From Liriodendron chinense (lineage: Eukaryota; Streptophyta; Magnoliopsida; Magnoliales; Magnoliaceae), in the NCBI GenBank assembly GCA_003013855.2, contig ML058447.1, forward strand, positions 4,092,001 through 4,156,000: 64,000 bases of DNA. Direction: 5' to 3'. The notes under the pieces are model-generated. The model was not told the DNA's origin, searched no databases, and saw only the letters and a list, made by a program, of their open reading frames with translations. The position numbers were made by a program, and so were the translations under genes. Shown here one piece after another: positions 12,011-24,682 of this stretch (position 1 is the stretch's first letter; each line of letters opens with the position of its first letter).

Positions 12011-12384
12011 TCCTCTTTCCTCCCACTATAATGCCCTGACGGGTGCGGCGCTCCATGCACAGTCGTCCCAGTGGAAATTTAAAAAGGCTCTTAGGGTGAA
12101 AGAAAGGATATATTTAGAAAGGTTGCCTTTTGGTGAGTTTAGCAATATCATGGATATCATGAGACCATTTTGGTCAATATCCCTTACAAATTGGAAGGTT
12201 GTAATCATTTACAAAAATGGTGAAGCAACAGCTTGTTGTATAATACTCGACCCCATTACTGGATCATATACTTGGGTATTCAGCTTCTGCAAGTGGGGCC
12301 CGTGGTTCAATAATCTAGACTGTTGAATATATTACACCCGGTTATAGATGAAAACTCCCAAAAATCTCCTCGATCAGACAATAC
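12011..12384. other. Intergenic, no gene seen
   Basis: An open frame runs through here, but it begins inside the MITE to the left and shows no domain I recognise. Confidence 0.4.
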
Positions 12385-12895
12385 TAGCTTGAAGTGAGCA
12401 CGATCCGTGCTGAGCCCTGCTCGAGCTAGGCTCACTCAATGACCACCCTAGCTCGTGTTCGGCTCGGCTTGACCAAGCTTTGAGGGAGTTCAAGCCTAGT
12501 AGGCCCAACCCAAAAGTCAGGCTTAAAGCTGTTTAAAATTGAGCCCAAAGGCAGCCCAAAGCCCACTGACACCCCCACTTTTATAGAGAGTTTCATCTCT
12601 CATTTTTCTGTTCACGTCTGATGTGAGACTAAAAGATATTTTTATTTTACTTTTATAAAAAGTGAATCAGTGAGTCGAGTCAAGCCGAGCCGAGCTGAGT
12701 CGAGCTTCAATCGATCCAAACTTCGAGCCGAGCCGAATCGAGCTTGGGTTAGCTCAAGCTTGGCTTGAAAATCATTTCAAGCTTGGAAAAATGGCTCAGC
12801 TTGGTTCAAATCGAGCCAAATCGAGCTAGTTCGAGCCGAGTCGAGCAAGCTAACCGAGCTGGCTTGGCTTGTGCTCAGCTCGAATCCTAGCCAGT
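12385..12895. repeat. hAT-like non-autonomous element, CGAGC-rich
   Basis: Both ends are rich in inverted 'gctcgagcta' and 'tcgagccgag' motifs. The middle is short and AT-rich. Its style matches the CGAG-rich elements at 32921-33674 and 63197-64000. I did not find an exact target duplication. Confidence 0.45.
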
Positions 12896-14281
12896 AATGT
12901 TGAGTCTTTCACAAATTGAATACGCCCATTTACATACCACAACTGAAGTACACAACTGATATGATCAAGTTGATGTTTTGTTCTATTCGCTGGTGGATTG
13001 TTTATCACCCCCTTTAAAGATCCTATACGTTCATGAAATGTTGTTGAAACGAAGATCACTGGCTTCAGCCATCCTTTCATAGAAGAGAGGCTTAGGCTTT
13101 TCACATGCCATCCTTGACACTTTTAAACTTGTTATGGTAGCATCAGCTCTCTAACTTTCAAAATTTGACTCATTTTATTGGATCAGCTTCTGGGCCGGCA
13201 CAAGACTCATGCTGGTTGACTCATTAGGTGGGCCCTAGTAGATATGAGAAAAAAACGATTAACAGTCTATAATTGACGGGCCTATATATGAAAATAGAAT
13301 GGTAAAAATGGTTACCTCAGCATTGGGTCACTTGAAAATTATTTTCTTAATTAGATAGTAATTACAATCCCTTACCTCTTAATTAGTTGTTTAAATTGTA
13401 ACGGGGTTTAATGAATTTTCCTTTAGCATTGTGAATGCTAGGATTGTGGGGACTACACTCGAGGGTGCCTTTTTAGGCTTTTACTTGTGGGGTTATGTGG
13501 TTTGACAAAGGACATAAAATAGTTGATTTGGAATTGTCGGTAGCCGGTAAACTCGGATTTTTATAAATGGCTTGATCATAAAAAAAATTTAATTAGAAAT
13601 TAAGAGAATTCTCTAGTTTCATAATAACTCTTGATCTACAACTTAAGATTATGAGTAATGGACCACTATGATAATAAAAAGTGTTAGGCACCTTCTTTAC
13701 TTGCATAGATATGTAGTCTTTATTTCATCGTACAAGTGGATTATAAGGGATTTTTTTTTTAATTTTAAATTGAGTATCAATACATTGAAATAGATGAAAT
13801 ATAATATAAGAGTGCAATGCTTAACTTATGAGTGCGAGCAATGGATTGAAACACATTCTATACACCAAGCCCTAATTACTTCTGAGAAATGGTAAAAAAA
13901 TGAAAAAGGAGTCATTTCACAGTCTGTCTTCACTTCTGAGGCTTAATGGTTAACTGCTTCTGTTCTCCACCTTTGTTTTAAAATTCTCTGATCAAGTGAC
14001 CAGAACCATGCAATCTATGTCAATTTTGACCAGAAATGCATCCTAGACCGTTCAACCCATCTTAGGCGTCATCTAGACCGTCAAATAAGTTATTTTTTTT
14101 TAGAGAGGATTAGTGACCCAGTACCAACGCGAGAACTTTAGTGGGTGGGCCAAAGTGCCTTCTCCACCTCATGAACGCAGCACAAACACGTAAGATGCAT
14201 GCCGAGATGATGTGTACATGCATGCACAATCACAAAGTTGTTGCCAGAAAATCTAATTGGGGAGTAGGGAGTGGGGAGTTA
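12896..14281. other. Intergenic, no gene seen
   Basis: No repeat family assigned. A minus-strand open frame at 12850-13104 has no recognisable domain and overlaps the neighbouring repeat. Confidence 0.45.
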
Positions 14282-14677
14282 TTTGATACTCTGGCAGAGT
14301 ATAACTCTCGATAAGCAGGCACCCAGAAACTGTACACGTGGCATATATCAACTCAAATTAAAACGACTATATTGTTATACCCAGAATTGCTAAATCAAAA
14401 TCTCAATGCCAGATTGGTTTAACTACCGTAACCACTGATTCATGGGCACGTGTTTGTGGAATTATGATCATTGGATATTTTCATCTTTAACCGTCCAATA
14501 AATGGACATCAATCCAATTGTCATCTAATCAAATGAGCGTAACGTAGGGTTCTTGATACATCTAAAGTGGGCCATAAATTCAAAAGGGTCATTTGAATTA
14601 CTTGTAGGACAGGTATGCAATTTATGAGTAATTTCAAAGTGCCTGCGTATCATCCATCACACTGCCAGAGTATCAAA
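14282..14677. mobile_element. MITE with 16-bp perfect terminal inverted repeats
   Basis: The element starts TTTGATACTCTGGCAG (14282-14297) and ends with its exact reverse complement (14662-14677). It is 396 bp with no coding capacity. A diverged relative may lie at about 29850-30140. The superfamily is not clear because I could not define a target duplication. Confidence 0.65.
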
Positions 14678-14844
14678 CTTTTTATCTTCCTATCTTCAGA
14701 AACTTAGATTCTGACACGAATAATGTATCCACGTCAGCCAGTCAATTTCTTTTCATTCCAAAAGAAAGAAAAGCCCAAACAATGGCGTTGCTTTGGCTAA
14801 AAGAGAACGGTGAACAAGGACGGACTGCGTCCTGAATAACTAGG

Positions 14845-15330
14845 CTCGGCATAGCGTACTGAGTAACTATGTGGGGTCCACTGTGATGTATGTATATTAT
14901 CCGCTCCGTCCATCCATTTTACCTTCTCATTTAAGGACAATATACCAAAATCGAAAAATATCCAAAGCTCAAGTGGACCATACCAGGGATAATGACGTCC
15001 ACCGTTGAAATCTTCCTAGGGTCCAAATTAATGTTTATTTGCCATCTAAACTGTCCATAAGATCGAAAAGACATGGATTATGGGAAAAACCAAATTCAAT
15101 ATTGATAAAAAACTTCTGTGGCTCTCGTTTTCAACGGTAAGTGTTCAATTCGAACTTTTTCGTATGGTGTGATCTACTTGAGATTTTGATATGCTTCAAT
15201 TTTGGGCCAATGCCCTAACATGATCTGGTAAAACGTATGGACGGCGTGGATAAGAGACATACATCATGGTGGGACCCACAGAGTTTACTCAGTAGGCAAT
15301 AGCGTACTGAGTTACTCAATACGCAAGTCG
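14845..15330. repeat. Mutator-like MITE with GCGTACTGAGTAAC ends
   Basis: The left end 'agcgtactgagtaact' (near 14854) is repeated in inverted form at the right end (15300-15325). Inner arms 'gatgtatgtatattatccg' and 'ggacggcgtggataagaga' pair as expected. Confidence 0.65.
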
Positions 15331-16360
15331 CGTCCCGGTGAAGGAAAGAATAAAAACGGTGGAATTGGTTCGAAATAACTGAGTCCACACGCGTGTATAA
15401 AACAGCCATCTACATGACCACATGTGCCAATATGGTGCACAGTTGTGTGATCCAAGACGTCCATCAGGTGGGTCCATCCCTTTAGATGCCCCGGACCCTC
15501 TCCACTCATCAATTTGTGACTTAATCGACCAAACTAATGAATGGATGTTAAAAGAACGGCTCCAAGTTCTTCTAAGCTGTTTGCTTGTTTCTAAGATCTT
15601 AAAGCCCAACTAATTAGCGAAAAGCTTGAATTTTGTGCCAGTGATCTACATGGTGGGCCCCAAATGATGGTTGGATCACCAGCGTGCCACGATAGCACTT
15701 ATATTCGCATGTAAAAGAGCTACCTTATACACACGTGTGTGGACTTGCCAAAACTCCCACGTGCTTGTGTAGCAAGCAAATCAATGTATTGCCGTAATAT
15801 AAGACTGGAATCCCTTCAACCTAAAATTCCTTGACCAGTAATGATCCAGTGGGTCGAGTGTATAAGAATCTTTATATGCACACAATTTCATTTGGACTCT
15901 GGGGAATCTACATCACTCATCTGGACTGTCCATTTGGTTCACTGCACTCTGTATAGGTTGGATTGAAAAAATCATACTGATTAGAGATCGAAACCATCTA
16001 GTTGGTCACATGCAAAGTGGATGTAGAAGATCATTTGTACAAGATAAGCCCAATCATGTATGGTTAGAAACGTTTGACAGCTGTGATTATTGCTCAGTAG
16101 CAGAAGAGGAGGGGATTGGATCTAATGGACGGTTCTGATAGGTGACGTGCATGGCAGCCTGTCCAAATACAACGATATGCATGGGAAGTTTTCCATTCAC
16201 TTAGCTCACATCATTATCCTTTACTTTGAGTATACGTGTTAGGCAGGTACATGCATACATGCATTTAAAGTCTGGTTGTTGTTGCCATCAATTACTTTCT
16301 CTACATTGTCCTGTGATGCCTTCATTGAACAAGTTAAATACCTCATGTTCCATCACAGTC
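15331..16360. other. Intergenic, no gene seen
   Basis: No repeat or open frame that I can assign. Motifs such as 'ccatttggttcac' are too short to classify. Confidence 0.45.
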
Positions 16361-16850
16361 GACTGTGATGTTTGTGAGAAATACATTTATGGACGCAAGA
16401 TAAATATACCTTACTGCACTCATAAACTAGGTAAGGCCCACCAAGTTGTCTGTGAGAAATCCATCACATCCATCTGTTTTGCCACAACATGTTAGGATAT
16501 GAGCCTAAAAATGAGACAAACCCAAAACTCAAGTGAGCCCCATGATAGGAAAAAGTGTGCAGGAAAATGCCTAACATTGAAAACTACCTTGGACCACCAT
16601 GACGTCTATATGCCATCCAAACCGTTCATAAGTTTCCTACAGGAATGAACTGAAAATACAAAAATATTAGCCTAATCCAAAACTTCTATAGCCACATGAA
16701 TGTTTAAACATCCTACTTGAGTTTTGGATCTACGTCAGTTTTGGACTAATGCCCTAACATTATTTGATAGAAAAGATAGACAAGGTTGATTTTTTACAAA
16801 CACCTGACTTCTAAGCACAAGAACTTCAAGCCAAAGGGCGTCACAAGCAA
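16361..16850. repeat. Mutator-like MITE, diverged
   Basis: Two left-arm fragments occur ('gtgatgtttgtgagaaatac' at 16367 and 'gtctgtgagaaatcc' at 16448), with a right arm near 16770-16805 in inverted form. Confidence 0.5.
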
Positions 16851-16989
16851 TCTGCATGCGTCCGTGGGAAACCAACGTTAGCATAGTCCACAGGTGATGT
16901 GGATATTCATAATCTTAGCGTTGATTATGATAACCAAAGGTCCTTAGATGTATTTAGCTTAAGAGACACCTACTGGTGGTGCTAGAAAA

Positions 16990-17420
16990 GCTCTATGGCC
17001 CCCACCATGATGTATGCTTTTTATCCATGCTGTCCATTCATTTTGCCAGCTCATTTGAGGGCTTGAGCCCAAAAATGAAGTAGATCCAATTCTCGGGTGG
17101 ACCACACTACATGAAATATTGGTGATTGAATGCCACCATTAAAAACTTCCTAGGGTCCACTGTAATGTTTATTTGCTATCTAACCCGTTGATTAGGTCAC
17201 ACGGACTGGGATGAAGGGAAAACAAAAATATCAGCTTGATCAAAAACTTTTGTGGCCCCCAAGAAGTTTTTAATGGTGAGAGTTCAATCTCCTTTGTTTC
17301 CTATGGTGTGGTCCACCTGAGATTTGGATTTATCTCATTTTGGGATCATAGTATAAAATGATGTCGACATTGATAAAAGACACACATCATGGTGGGGCAT
17401 GGAGCTTTTTCCCGCACCGA
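16990..17420. repeat. Mutator-like palindromic MITE copy
   Basis: The left arm 'cccccaccatgatgtatgc' is near 16999. The central 'gggtccactgtaatgttt' block and the right arm 'cacacatcatggtgggg' (near 17380) follow in order. Confidence 0.6.
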
Positions 17421-17460
17421 CCAGTACAAGCTGACGGGTCACTGCTCGGTCCTAAATGGA

Positions 17461-19091
17461 GGAATTTTACAAACTAATACCTCATTAATTTAATATTCAT
17501 ATCCTGGTACCTTTTACAAAAATCTTTTCAATAAACTATCTCATTAATTTAAGTAATTATTATCGTGTACCTTCCCTAGTTCCCTTCGATTTTTAACGGA
17601 AGGTTGGGTAGGGTGGTGGCTTGGGTGGGCCCCACTGTGATGTTTACATGGAATCCATTCCGACCACCAAGTGTGTCAACCCATGTTAGGCTCAGGGTGC
17701 AAAAATCAGCCCCATCCATGATTCGGGTGGGCCATGCAATTGGAAATAGCGTATAGGGTAACACTCACCCTCCAAATTGTTTCCTTTTGTGTGGTCCACC
17801 TGGATCATGGATAGGTCTTAATTTTGGACTTTAGGCCTAAATTTTGGTTTAGAATCTAATTGTTGGAGGGGTTTTTATAAAATCATCACGGTGGGGCTTG
17901 TAAAAATCAAGTATATATGGATGTCTCCATCTCAATTGTTTCCATTGGAGTGGCCCACCTGAAATTACAAATCAGCTTAATTTTTATTCTTAGGCCTAAT
18001 GTGGGATTATATATCTAACAGTCAGAGTTCATTTCACATATACATTAATAAGGTACTCTTAAAAAAAATCAATGGCTTGCTACCAGTCTTTCAATCAAAC
18101 TAAATTTCTGCTGGTATAATTAAAAAAGGAAAAACAGGACTCAGTGTCCAATAATTTTTTCTTTTTCTTTTGAAGGTCGTCCAACAACTGGACCACAAGT
18201 TACAGTTCATCCAAAAGATTCCTTCCAACCTTTTCTATGTGTGCAACATCCAACCCCTCCAATAGGTAGGAATTAGCATGTTGATTTTTCCATAAAAATT
18301 CAGTCATATCTACTCATTTATTAGACCACACTTGTATTTTTCTATTTATCAATGGTAAAAATTATTTTCCTATGGTCTCGCCCACTGGATGATTAGATGG
18401 GACTGATTTTTCAATAGTTGATCTTTGTTTTGGGGCCAACTTATTTGAAGGATCCATATTGCATTCAATTAAAAGGTTGGAAGTTATCCACTAGGCGGAT
18501 CATATATTACTTGTGGTCCAACCTGTTTACTTGACACATTCTCTTAAAAAAATCACTTTAGGTGATGCCACCCTTGAATTTTGGTGGGGCTCACTTAGAC
18601 GTGTAATCCCATGTTAATCCCAAGGATAAAAAATTAGACTGACATGTGATTCAAGTGGGCCACACAAAAGGAATTAAAATCCAATCCAACCATTAGATTT
18701 CAAACCAAATTTTAGGCCAAGGCCCAAAAATCAGACCTATCTTTGATTTAGGTGGGCTACACCAAGTGAAACAGTGTGAAGGGTAAGCATTGCCCTATAC
18801 ACTCTTTTCAATTGTGTGATCCACCAGAATCATGGACAAAACCCTTTTTGACATGGGCCTAACATGGGATGTCACACGTGGTGGTTGGAGTGGATTTCAT
18901 ATAAATATTATTGTGGGGCCCACCCAAGTAGCACTCTGAACCCCTACACCCCTACTTTTCCTAAGAAAGCTAACAAAAGGTAGTTCATTGATAATTACTT
19001 AAAATTAATGGAGTATCTTATTGAAAACCTTTTTGAAAAAGATATCAAGAAGTAAATGCTATATTAATGAGGTGGTCATTTTTAAAATTCC
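17461..19091. mobile_element. Non-autonomous DNA element with long AT-rich TIRs (about 1.6 kb)
   Basis: The left terminus starts GGAATTTTAC and continues through 'ctcattaattta' and 'cattaatttaagtaatta'. The right terminus carries the inverted order of these motifs and ends AAAATTCC. The inverted similarity runs for more than 100 bp. The interior has several arms like 'gggtgggccccactgtgatg' in both orientations and no open frame. A lone arm of the same family lies at 727-870. No target duplication was identified. A Mutator-like origin is plausible but not shown. Confidence 0.6.
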
Positions 19092-21800
19092 TTGGTTAAT
19101 ATATAGAGGTGGATAAAAGCATATATGAATATGGGTCAAAGGGGATGAATTCCTTTAAACATCTTTAGAAATTTGAGATTGGAAAAAATAGTTATTGAAT
19201 GAGGGAAACTTGTGGTCCATAGATCTTAATACCGTATCCTACCATGATTGCCTAGTTACTTGTAAGGCAGAGTACTTATGGTTGTAATAGTCAATATGAC
19301 GATGGATGTAGTCATCCAGAGGAGATTGATGATGAGTTTGGATGATGGAAGGTCTCCACCATCGGGAATGTAGATGAGACGATGTGCCTTAGCAATACTT
19401 CAGATAGGAATGTGAGTCTGCTATGTATATAGACTCTTGGTGTTAGGCTTATTGAGCACTTGCATATTAATAGATTAATGTCAAGTCTCTAAACTAGCAA
19501 GCCCATCATGCTTAGATTATGATCAACTTGAAGATGCATTGAGATCTAATTAATCCTTAGAATCGAAAATGTGTAAGGGGCCCAAGATCTTGATTTTATG
19601 TGCTTCGACTTGCTTTATGAGGTTATCATATTGTCAATAAAAGTTATTGTAGCTGAGCACATTTATAAAGGTCCATTGATACTCACATGAGTCAACAAGA
19701 GATCAATTGATTTTGTATGAGCTCATTTATAACATAGATCTAAGAGATTAGGTGTTTATTAGGGGAAGGGGGGTGGTGGTCATCCTCTCATGCCCCACCT
19801 TTCTCACACATTCGTCATGTGTGCAGTCGACTTACTTGGCGGCTTGTATTTCCATTGGTCCTACCTAGGCGCTGGTGTGTTTGGCTCTAATCTCTCCTGC
19901 AACTAGGATAGATTAGGGAGGGACTTCCTAATTTGAAAGATCAACAGAAGAAAAGTCAAGCACATCAAGCTACTTTTTTTTTTTTATATTATTGGATAAA
20001 TTCTTGTCATTAATCTTACGCTTTTCTTTTAATAAAAAACTTGAGATTATCAAATAGGAATTCATTAGAGTTCATCAACGGGCCAGGCTTAGGGTTGGCT
20101 TTGGCCCAAATTGTGAACTATTTGAGCTTGGCCTGACTGGGCCAGGCCTATTCAAAATTTTGGATTTTTCTTAACCCGAGCCCGGTCCATTGAAAACCCT
20201 ACTATTCATAGAGTTAATTACATGAATTTGATCATTTTCAAAATTTTAATCTCCTAGTTTGGCGCACACATCTATTAGTCATGGGCATGTTTCATCTCCA
20301 CTTGACCCAGCCCCTTCGCCATCGTAGGGTTGTCTAAGATAAAACTGTTTATTTTCGGATGTGTCCATGTTAAATGAGGAAATGCATGCCGTGCATACAG
20401 ATGTGTCCATGTTAAACAACATATAGTCCACACCATGTTTTTATTTGAATTTTTGGGCAGCTAATTGAGCTTTTTTGTATCACTCAATCTTTCTATAATG
20501 GGCCACTACTTCCACTCTGACTAATAAATACAATCTTTCTACTCTTAATACATTAGTATTATACATATTGAACCAGAATCAAAAGTAGAAAGTTTTGAAG
20601 TATTTATTAGTCATTGGGAGCAAATGAGCTAACGACCTACGCTCCAGACATCTCGGGACTAAATCATGTCTAGGCTTGATTCATGAGCCAAGGACGTAAG
20701 TCCAATCCAAACCAGCGTACAAGGAAAGCAACCATCCTTAGACCAATGAAGCCCACAATGGCTTGGGAAATGAATGGTCCATGTTGATCGTACTACAAAA
20801 GGTCCGGTGGAAGCCCTCCGTACATACTAGTCTAGGCCTGAAACCGGAACTGGGCCTGACGGAAATTGGAGTATATGGCAATCCAATTACTCTCAATCCA
20901 AACGGCCCCTTAATAGCATTCAATATCAGTCTCTCCATGGTAGTAAAAGGCTGGTTCAAGTCGAAGCATGTCCATGTCCAGCCCATGCTTTAACCAGCTG
21001 ATCCAGGCCCCGACCAGTGCCAGTTGGTCTAGTGCCGGCCTGGGCAAAGGCAGGCCCTCCCACTTGAGCTGGACTAGTGCCAATCTGGGCTAGCCCAGTC
21101 ATGGTTGAAGTTCCTATATACTCGTCTGAGTCGACTCTGACTCGGTCGGACCCAGTCTGGTTCAACACCACAAGTCGCCTGGACGACTCAGCCCCGCCTC
21201 GTCTGATTCACACTCGACTCGACTTGAAAACGGACGAGTCGCCAAGTCTTTTATGCATGAGCCCAGTCCATTTGCTGCTCTATTTCCTTCTGGGAATTCA
21301 TCTTTATGCCCTGTACAACGGGCGATATATGCCCTTGTGATGATCTGAACCGTGCCATTCAGCGGTCTATGGCATGGACTAGACACTGAACAAAGGATTC
21401 CCTCCATCCGGTGATCCTAACCATCTAATAAGTAAAGCTTGTCTCACTGACTTGAACCGTTGCTGATTTTGTCTTTTAGTTGGCATTTGTGTGCCACCAA
21501 TTTTTAACTGATAGGATCATCACAATAGTGTAATTTTCTGTCCATGGCCCATTCACTATTGGACTAACAGAATGAACGGTGTTGATCTCGCCTATGCATG
21601 CCACCTGTGAATAAATAACACGTAGGCATGGGAACTTTGACCGGAAGGTATTTGGTTTACAATGACTTGCATTGGGTCTAATGCATGCATTGTAGGGTTT
21701 GACCAGCCAAACTATCCACACCCGTGCTTAAAAATAAAAATAAAAGACGACACAAGGGATCGCAAGTCCGGTCCAGATGCGTATCTACGATCTTGCGACT
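19092..21800. other. Intergenic, no gene seen
   Basis: Unassigned sequence. A GGCC- and GGGC-rich segment at 20060-20205 and a CGACTC-rich segment at 21000-21240 resemble hAT-like ends found elsewhere, but I cannot define element borders. Short open frames near 20738-21407 have no recognisable domain. Confidence 0.45.
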
Positions 21801-21804
21801 CTTG

Positions 21805-21891
21805 GAATCGGATTCGGTAGTGACCCCTCCAGCACTGAGGTCGGTGTTTGTGAGTCCCACCGTCATTTATGTGTTTTAATTATTCACGCCC
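21805..21891. repeat. Left end of a MITE split by the gypsy element
   Basis: It begins near 'ggaatcggattcggtagtg' and runs through 'gaggtcggtgtttgtgagtccc' into 'tatgtgttttaattattcacgc', where it stops abruptly at the LTR. The matching remainder resumes at 29315. The terminal inverted repeat pairs with 29640-29712. Confidence 0.75.
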
Positions 21892-22575
21892 TGATAGTGG
21901 ACTGAGCTCAACCAGGTGAGGGGAGAAGCCCACAGGCCGAAGTACTCTACACATAGGCTCACACACCGTTGTCGGGTGCAAGACATCCAAGCATAACGGG
22001 AAGATAAAGCCTTAAGCTCGGAACTCGGTCGGGGATAACCAAGCCCACACTGTAAAGGATTTCACGAAGTTATAGAGTTCAGCCAAAGAGCCTTGCTACT
22101 AGGGTGAGCATACAGCTTGACCTTGGCCTAAACCACCAGCAGACCGATTTGGGCCGCAACGACCATAAAAGTGGGCGAGAGTCCAGGGATAAATCCGAAG
22201 CAGGCGGACGCGTGTCCAACCGTTGCCAGCGGAATCCCCGCCTCCAGAAATCACACCTCCCAACAAGTATCTCTCTTGCGAGTGTGGCCATGATCGTGGC
22301 CCACAACTGCTCTCCGATGACCTATAAATAGATGGGTTCACCCCTAACCTAAGGTATGTACAATTTACCTACATCTAGCCCCATGATCTCCTTGAGACTC
22401 ATCTGACTTAAGCAACGGAGGGCTAACGGCTGGTCCCTAGCCACCCCTAGCTTTCTTTGTATTCCACAGGACCTTTCATCCATATCGAGATGGTTCATCT
22501 GCATGAGATCAGCAACATTCATTCATCCAAGGTGGACTTATAGCCACCTCGTCCATTGTCCGTATTTCAACAACA
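21892..22575 (+). repeat. 5' LTR of the gypsy element
   Basis: It starts TGATAGTGG, matching the 3' LTR start apart from a deletion of about 14 bases just inside the terminus. It ends CAACAACA. The 3' LTR repeats the same order of blocks, including 'ctctccgatgacctataaat', which contains a likely TATA box at about 22321. Confidence 0.85.
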
Positions 22576-22581
22576 ATAGAT

Positions 22582-22599
22582 TGGCGCCATTTGTGGGAA
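22582..22599 (+). promoter_or_regulatory. Putative primer-binding site
   Basis: TGGCGCCATTTGTGGGAA lies six bases after the 5' LTR, where a tRNA 3' end would prime minus-strand synthesis. TGGCGCC starts are typical of plant gypsy elements. I did not assign the tRNA. Confidence 0.7.
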
Positions 22600-22689
22600 C
22601 CAACAGTACTGAAGTTGTGTTCTCACCAATTTTAAGCTTTTCAATGCCTTCTCAATCAAATCCCGAAGTTCTTTCTGCCTAACCTTTAA

Positions 22690-23050
22690 TGGCTGGAAGA
22701 AGAAAGAACAAGGGAAAGGCGCTCATGGGGGCTGGTCCTGTCCCAGCCCTCCCAGCATGAAGAAGAAGGTGTTCCCGAAACACCTCTCCACTTGCATGGA
22801 TCGTCTCAGTATTATGCCCATGGGAGTGGACTTCAGAGGTCTTACAATTGCAGGGCCAGAATATACGCCCATGAAGAGTAGATCGGAGGGGTGACCCAAT
22901 AGATGGGAGGGGTAACCCAACAACTAAACGACATTAGAAATCTCCTGAAAGGTTTAACTGCACCACAACTCTGCCCTCCGGAAGCAACAGAGCCCTTGCA
23001 GGCTCCGTCAGGACATGACCCCTAAGGAGCGGAGGAACTCGTACAAGCTG
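22690..23050 (+). pseudogene. gag remnant of the gypsy element
   Basis: An ATG followed by a basic stretch (AGRRKNKGK) starts the frame, which then breaks with stops. In a second frame short pieces such as QQLNDIRNLLKGLTAPQL continue as gag-like sequence. No zinc knuckle is left. The stretch runs into integrase without any reverse transcriptase, marking the deletion junction at about 23050-23120. Confidence 0.5.
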
Positions 23051-23122
23051 ATCGGCACCAGGCGTCTCGCTGAGAGCAAGATCAAGCTCTAGACGAGGAT
23101 GACTAGGCTAGCCATTGACTAT

Positions 23123-24144
23123 GGTAATCACTCTGAAAGCCGAGCATTCGCCCATAAGGTGATTCAGCAGGGGTATTAGTGGCCGACCATTTAGAGAGAC
23201 GCCCAAGAATTCATGAAGTCTTGTGATAAGTGTCAACAGTTTGCAGCGGTTCATCATCTGTTATCAGAGGAATTGACCCCCGTGATCGGTCCTTGGCCAT
23301 TCACATAATGGGGGGTAGACATAATCAACCCTCTTCCCATGGGCAAAGGTCAAACAAAGTTTGGTCATCGTCGTTGACTACTTCACCAAATGGGCGGAGG
23401 CCGAGCCTTTGACCACCATTATAGAGAAGAAGATCACTAATTTTATTTGGAGGACGATCATGTGTCGATTCAGAATTCCTCACACCATTGTCATCGACAA
23501 CGGGCGTCAATACAACAACGCCAACTTTCAGTGGTTTTGTCAGGAGCTCGGTATATGAAATGCCTACTCCTCCCTTCATCACCCGCAAACCAACGGCCAG
23601 GTCGAGGTCATTAATAAAATTAAGGGGCATTTGAAGACGAAGCTCGGCCAGTACAAAGAGGCATGGGCTAAGGAGCTCCCCAACGTGCTCCGGGCTTATC
23701 AGACCACAGCTTGGTCTACCACGGGTGAAACATAGTTCTCTTTAGCATTCGACACTGAGGCTATGGTCCCAGTCTAGATCAAGATGCCATCTCACCGATC
23801 TGAGCAATTCCAACTAGACGAAAATGATAGTCAGCAGCGGTTGAACCTAGATCTGTTGGAATAAGTCAGGGAGAGGTCACGCGTATGAGTAGCTACCTAC
23901 CAGTAAAGAGTTGTGAAATACTACAACTCCAGGGTTAAGAAAAGAAGATTCAGAGTTGGAGATCCCGTCCTATAGGAAGTATCCAACGAAACTAAAGAGA
24001 AGACCCCAGGATCACTTAGGCCAAACTGGGAAGCCCTACAAGATCATCAGTTCACCCCTACCAGGGGCATACTGGCTGAAAGATATGGGAGGTCGACCTC
24101 TCCCTCACTCGTGGAACGACGAGCATTTAAAGATCTATTATTAA
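23123..24144 (+). pseudogene. Ty3/gypsy integrase, decayed
   Basis: Integrase would insert the reverse-transcribed element into host DNA. The N-terminal zinc-binding module is visible: two histidines (GNH, AHK) followed by CDKC at about 23222. The catalytic core follows with its three acidic residues in the expected settings: the D of WGVDIINP, the D of VIDNGRQY and the E of NGQVEVINK. The motifs VDYFTKWAEAEPL and HPQTNGQ are characteristic. The C-terminal part keeps YYNSRVK and ends near HLKIYY. A single-base frameshift lies near 23355, and several in-frame stops interrupt the protein (for example in the segments before WGVDI and before NAYSS). It cannot be made as one protein, but the catalytic residues have not been lost. 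Confidence 0.85.
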
Positions 24145-24682
24145 TTATCACTTCATCTACCTAATGTCTATATAGGCTATTGACCTATTTTATAGTGATC
24201 ATTGCACACGCCAGAATCCTTGTAAGTTGATTTTACAAAATCAATAAATACAAGTTTGTTTTCTCCACTCAGCTTCATATTCATAAAAGATGACCAAGCA
24301 TGGTTAAGACCCAAAGTTTGACATCTAGTGATATAAAGGTTGGACACAACCATCCCTATGAAAATGCACCCTAAGTTAGGGCGCGAGGCAGAAGCCTTAC
24401 AAGGCGATATCGACCTCATATTAGGTCACGTAAAGCGATGAGGTCGGCCAACCAACTGTTGTACTTCCACGACCTGAGCAGATCTTTACTTGGCCTTAGA
24501 GTGGCGGGAAATGTACATATGTTATCACAACGAAATAAAAGCATTCACGGAGCATGCATAATGCTAGAAAAAAGTGAAATGCCACAAGCGATTGACAAGA
24601 TCAAAGCCCCAACAAGTGCAAAAGAAAATGAGTTTGAATGCCCAATCTAGGCAAAGACTTCACAAAAAACAACAAAAGAAAA

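Noticed and set aside
11874..12326. Plus-strand open frame of 150 codons
   Set aside because: Begins inside a MITE arm and has no domain or codon pattern that supports a gene.
12850..13104. Minus-strand open frame of 84 codons
   Set aside because: Overlaps a CGAG-rich repeat and has no recognisable domain; similar non-coding texture surrounds it.
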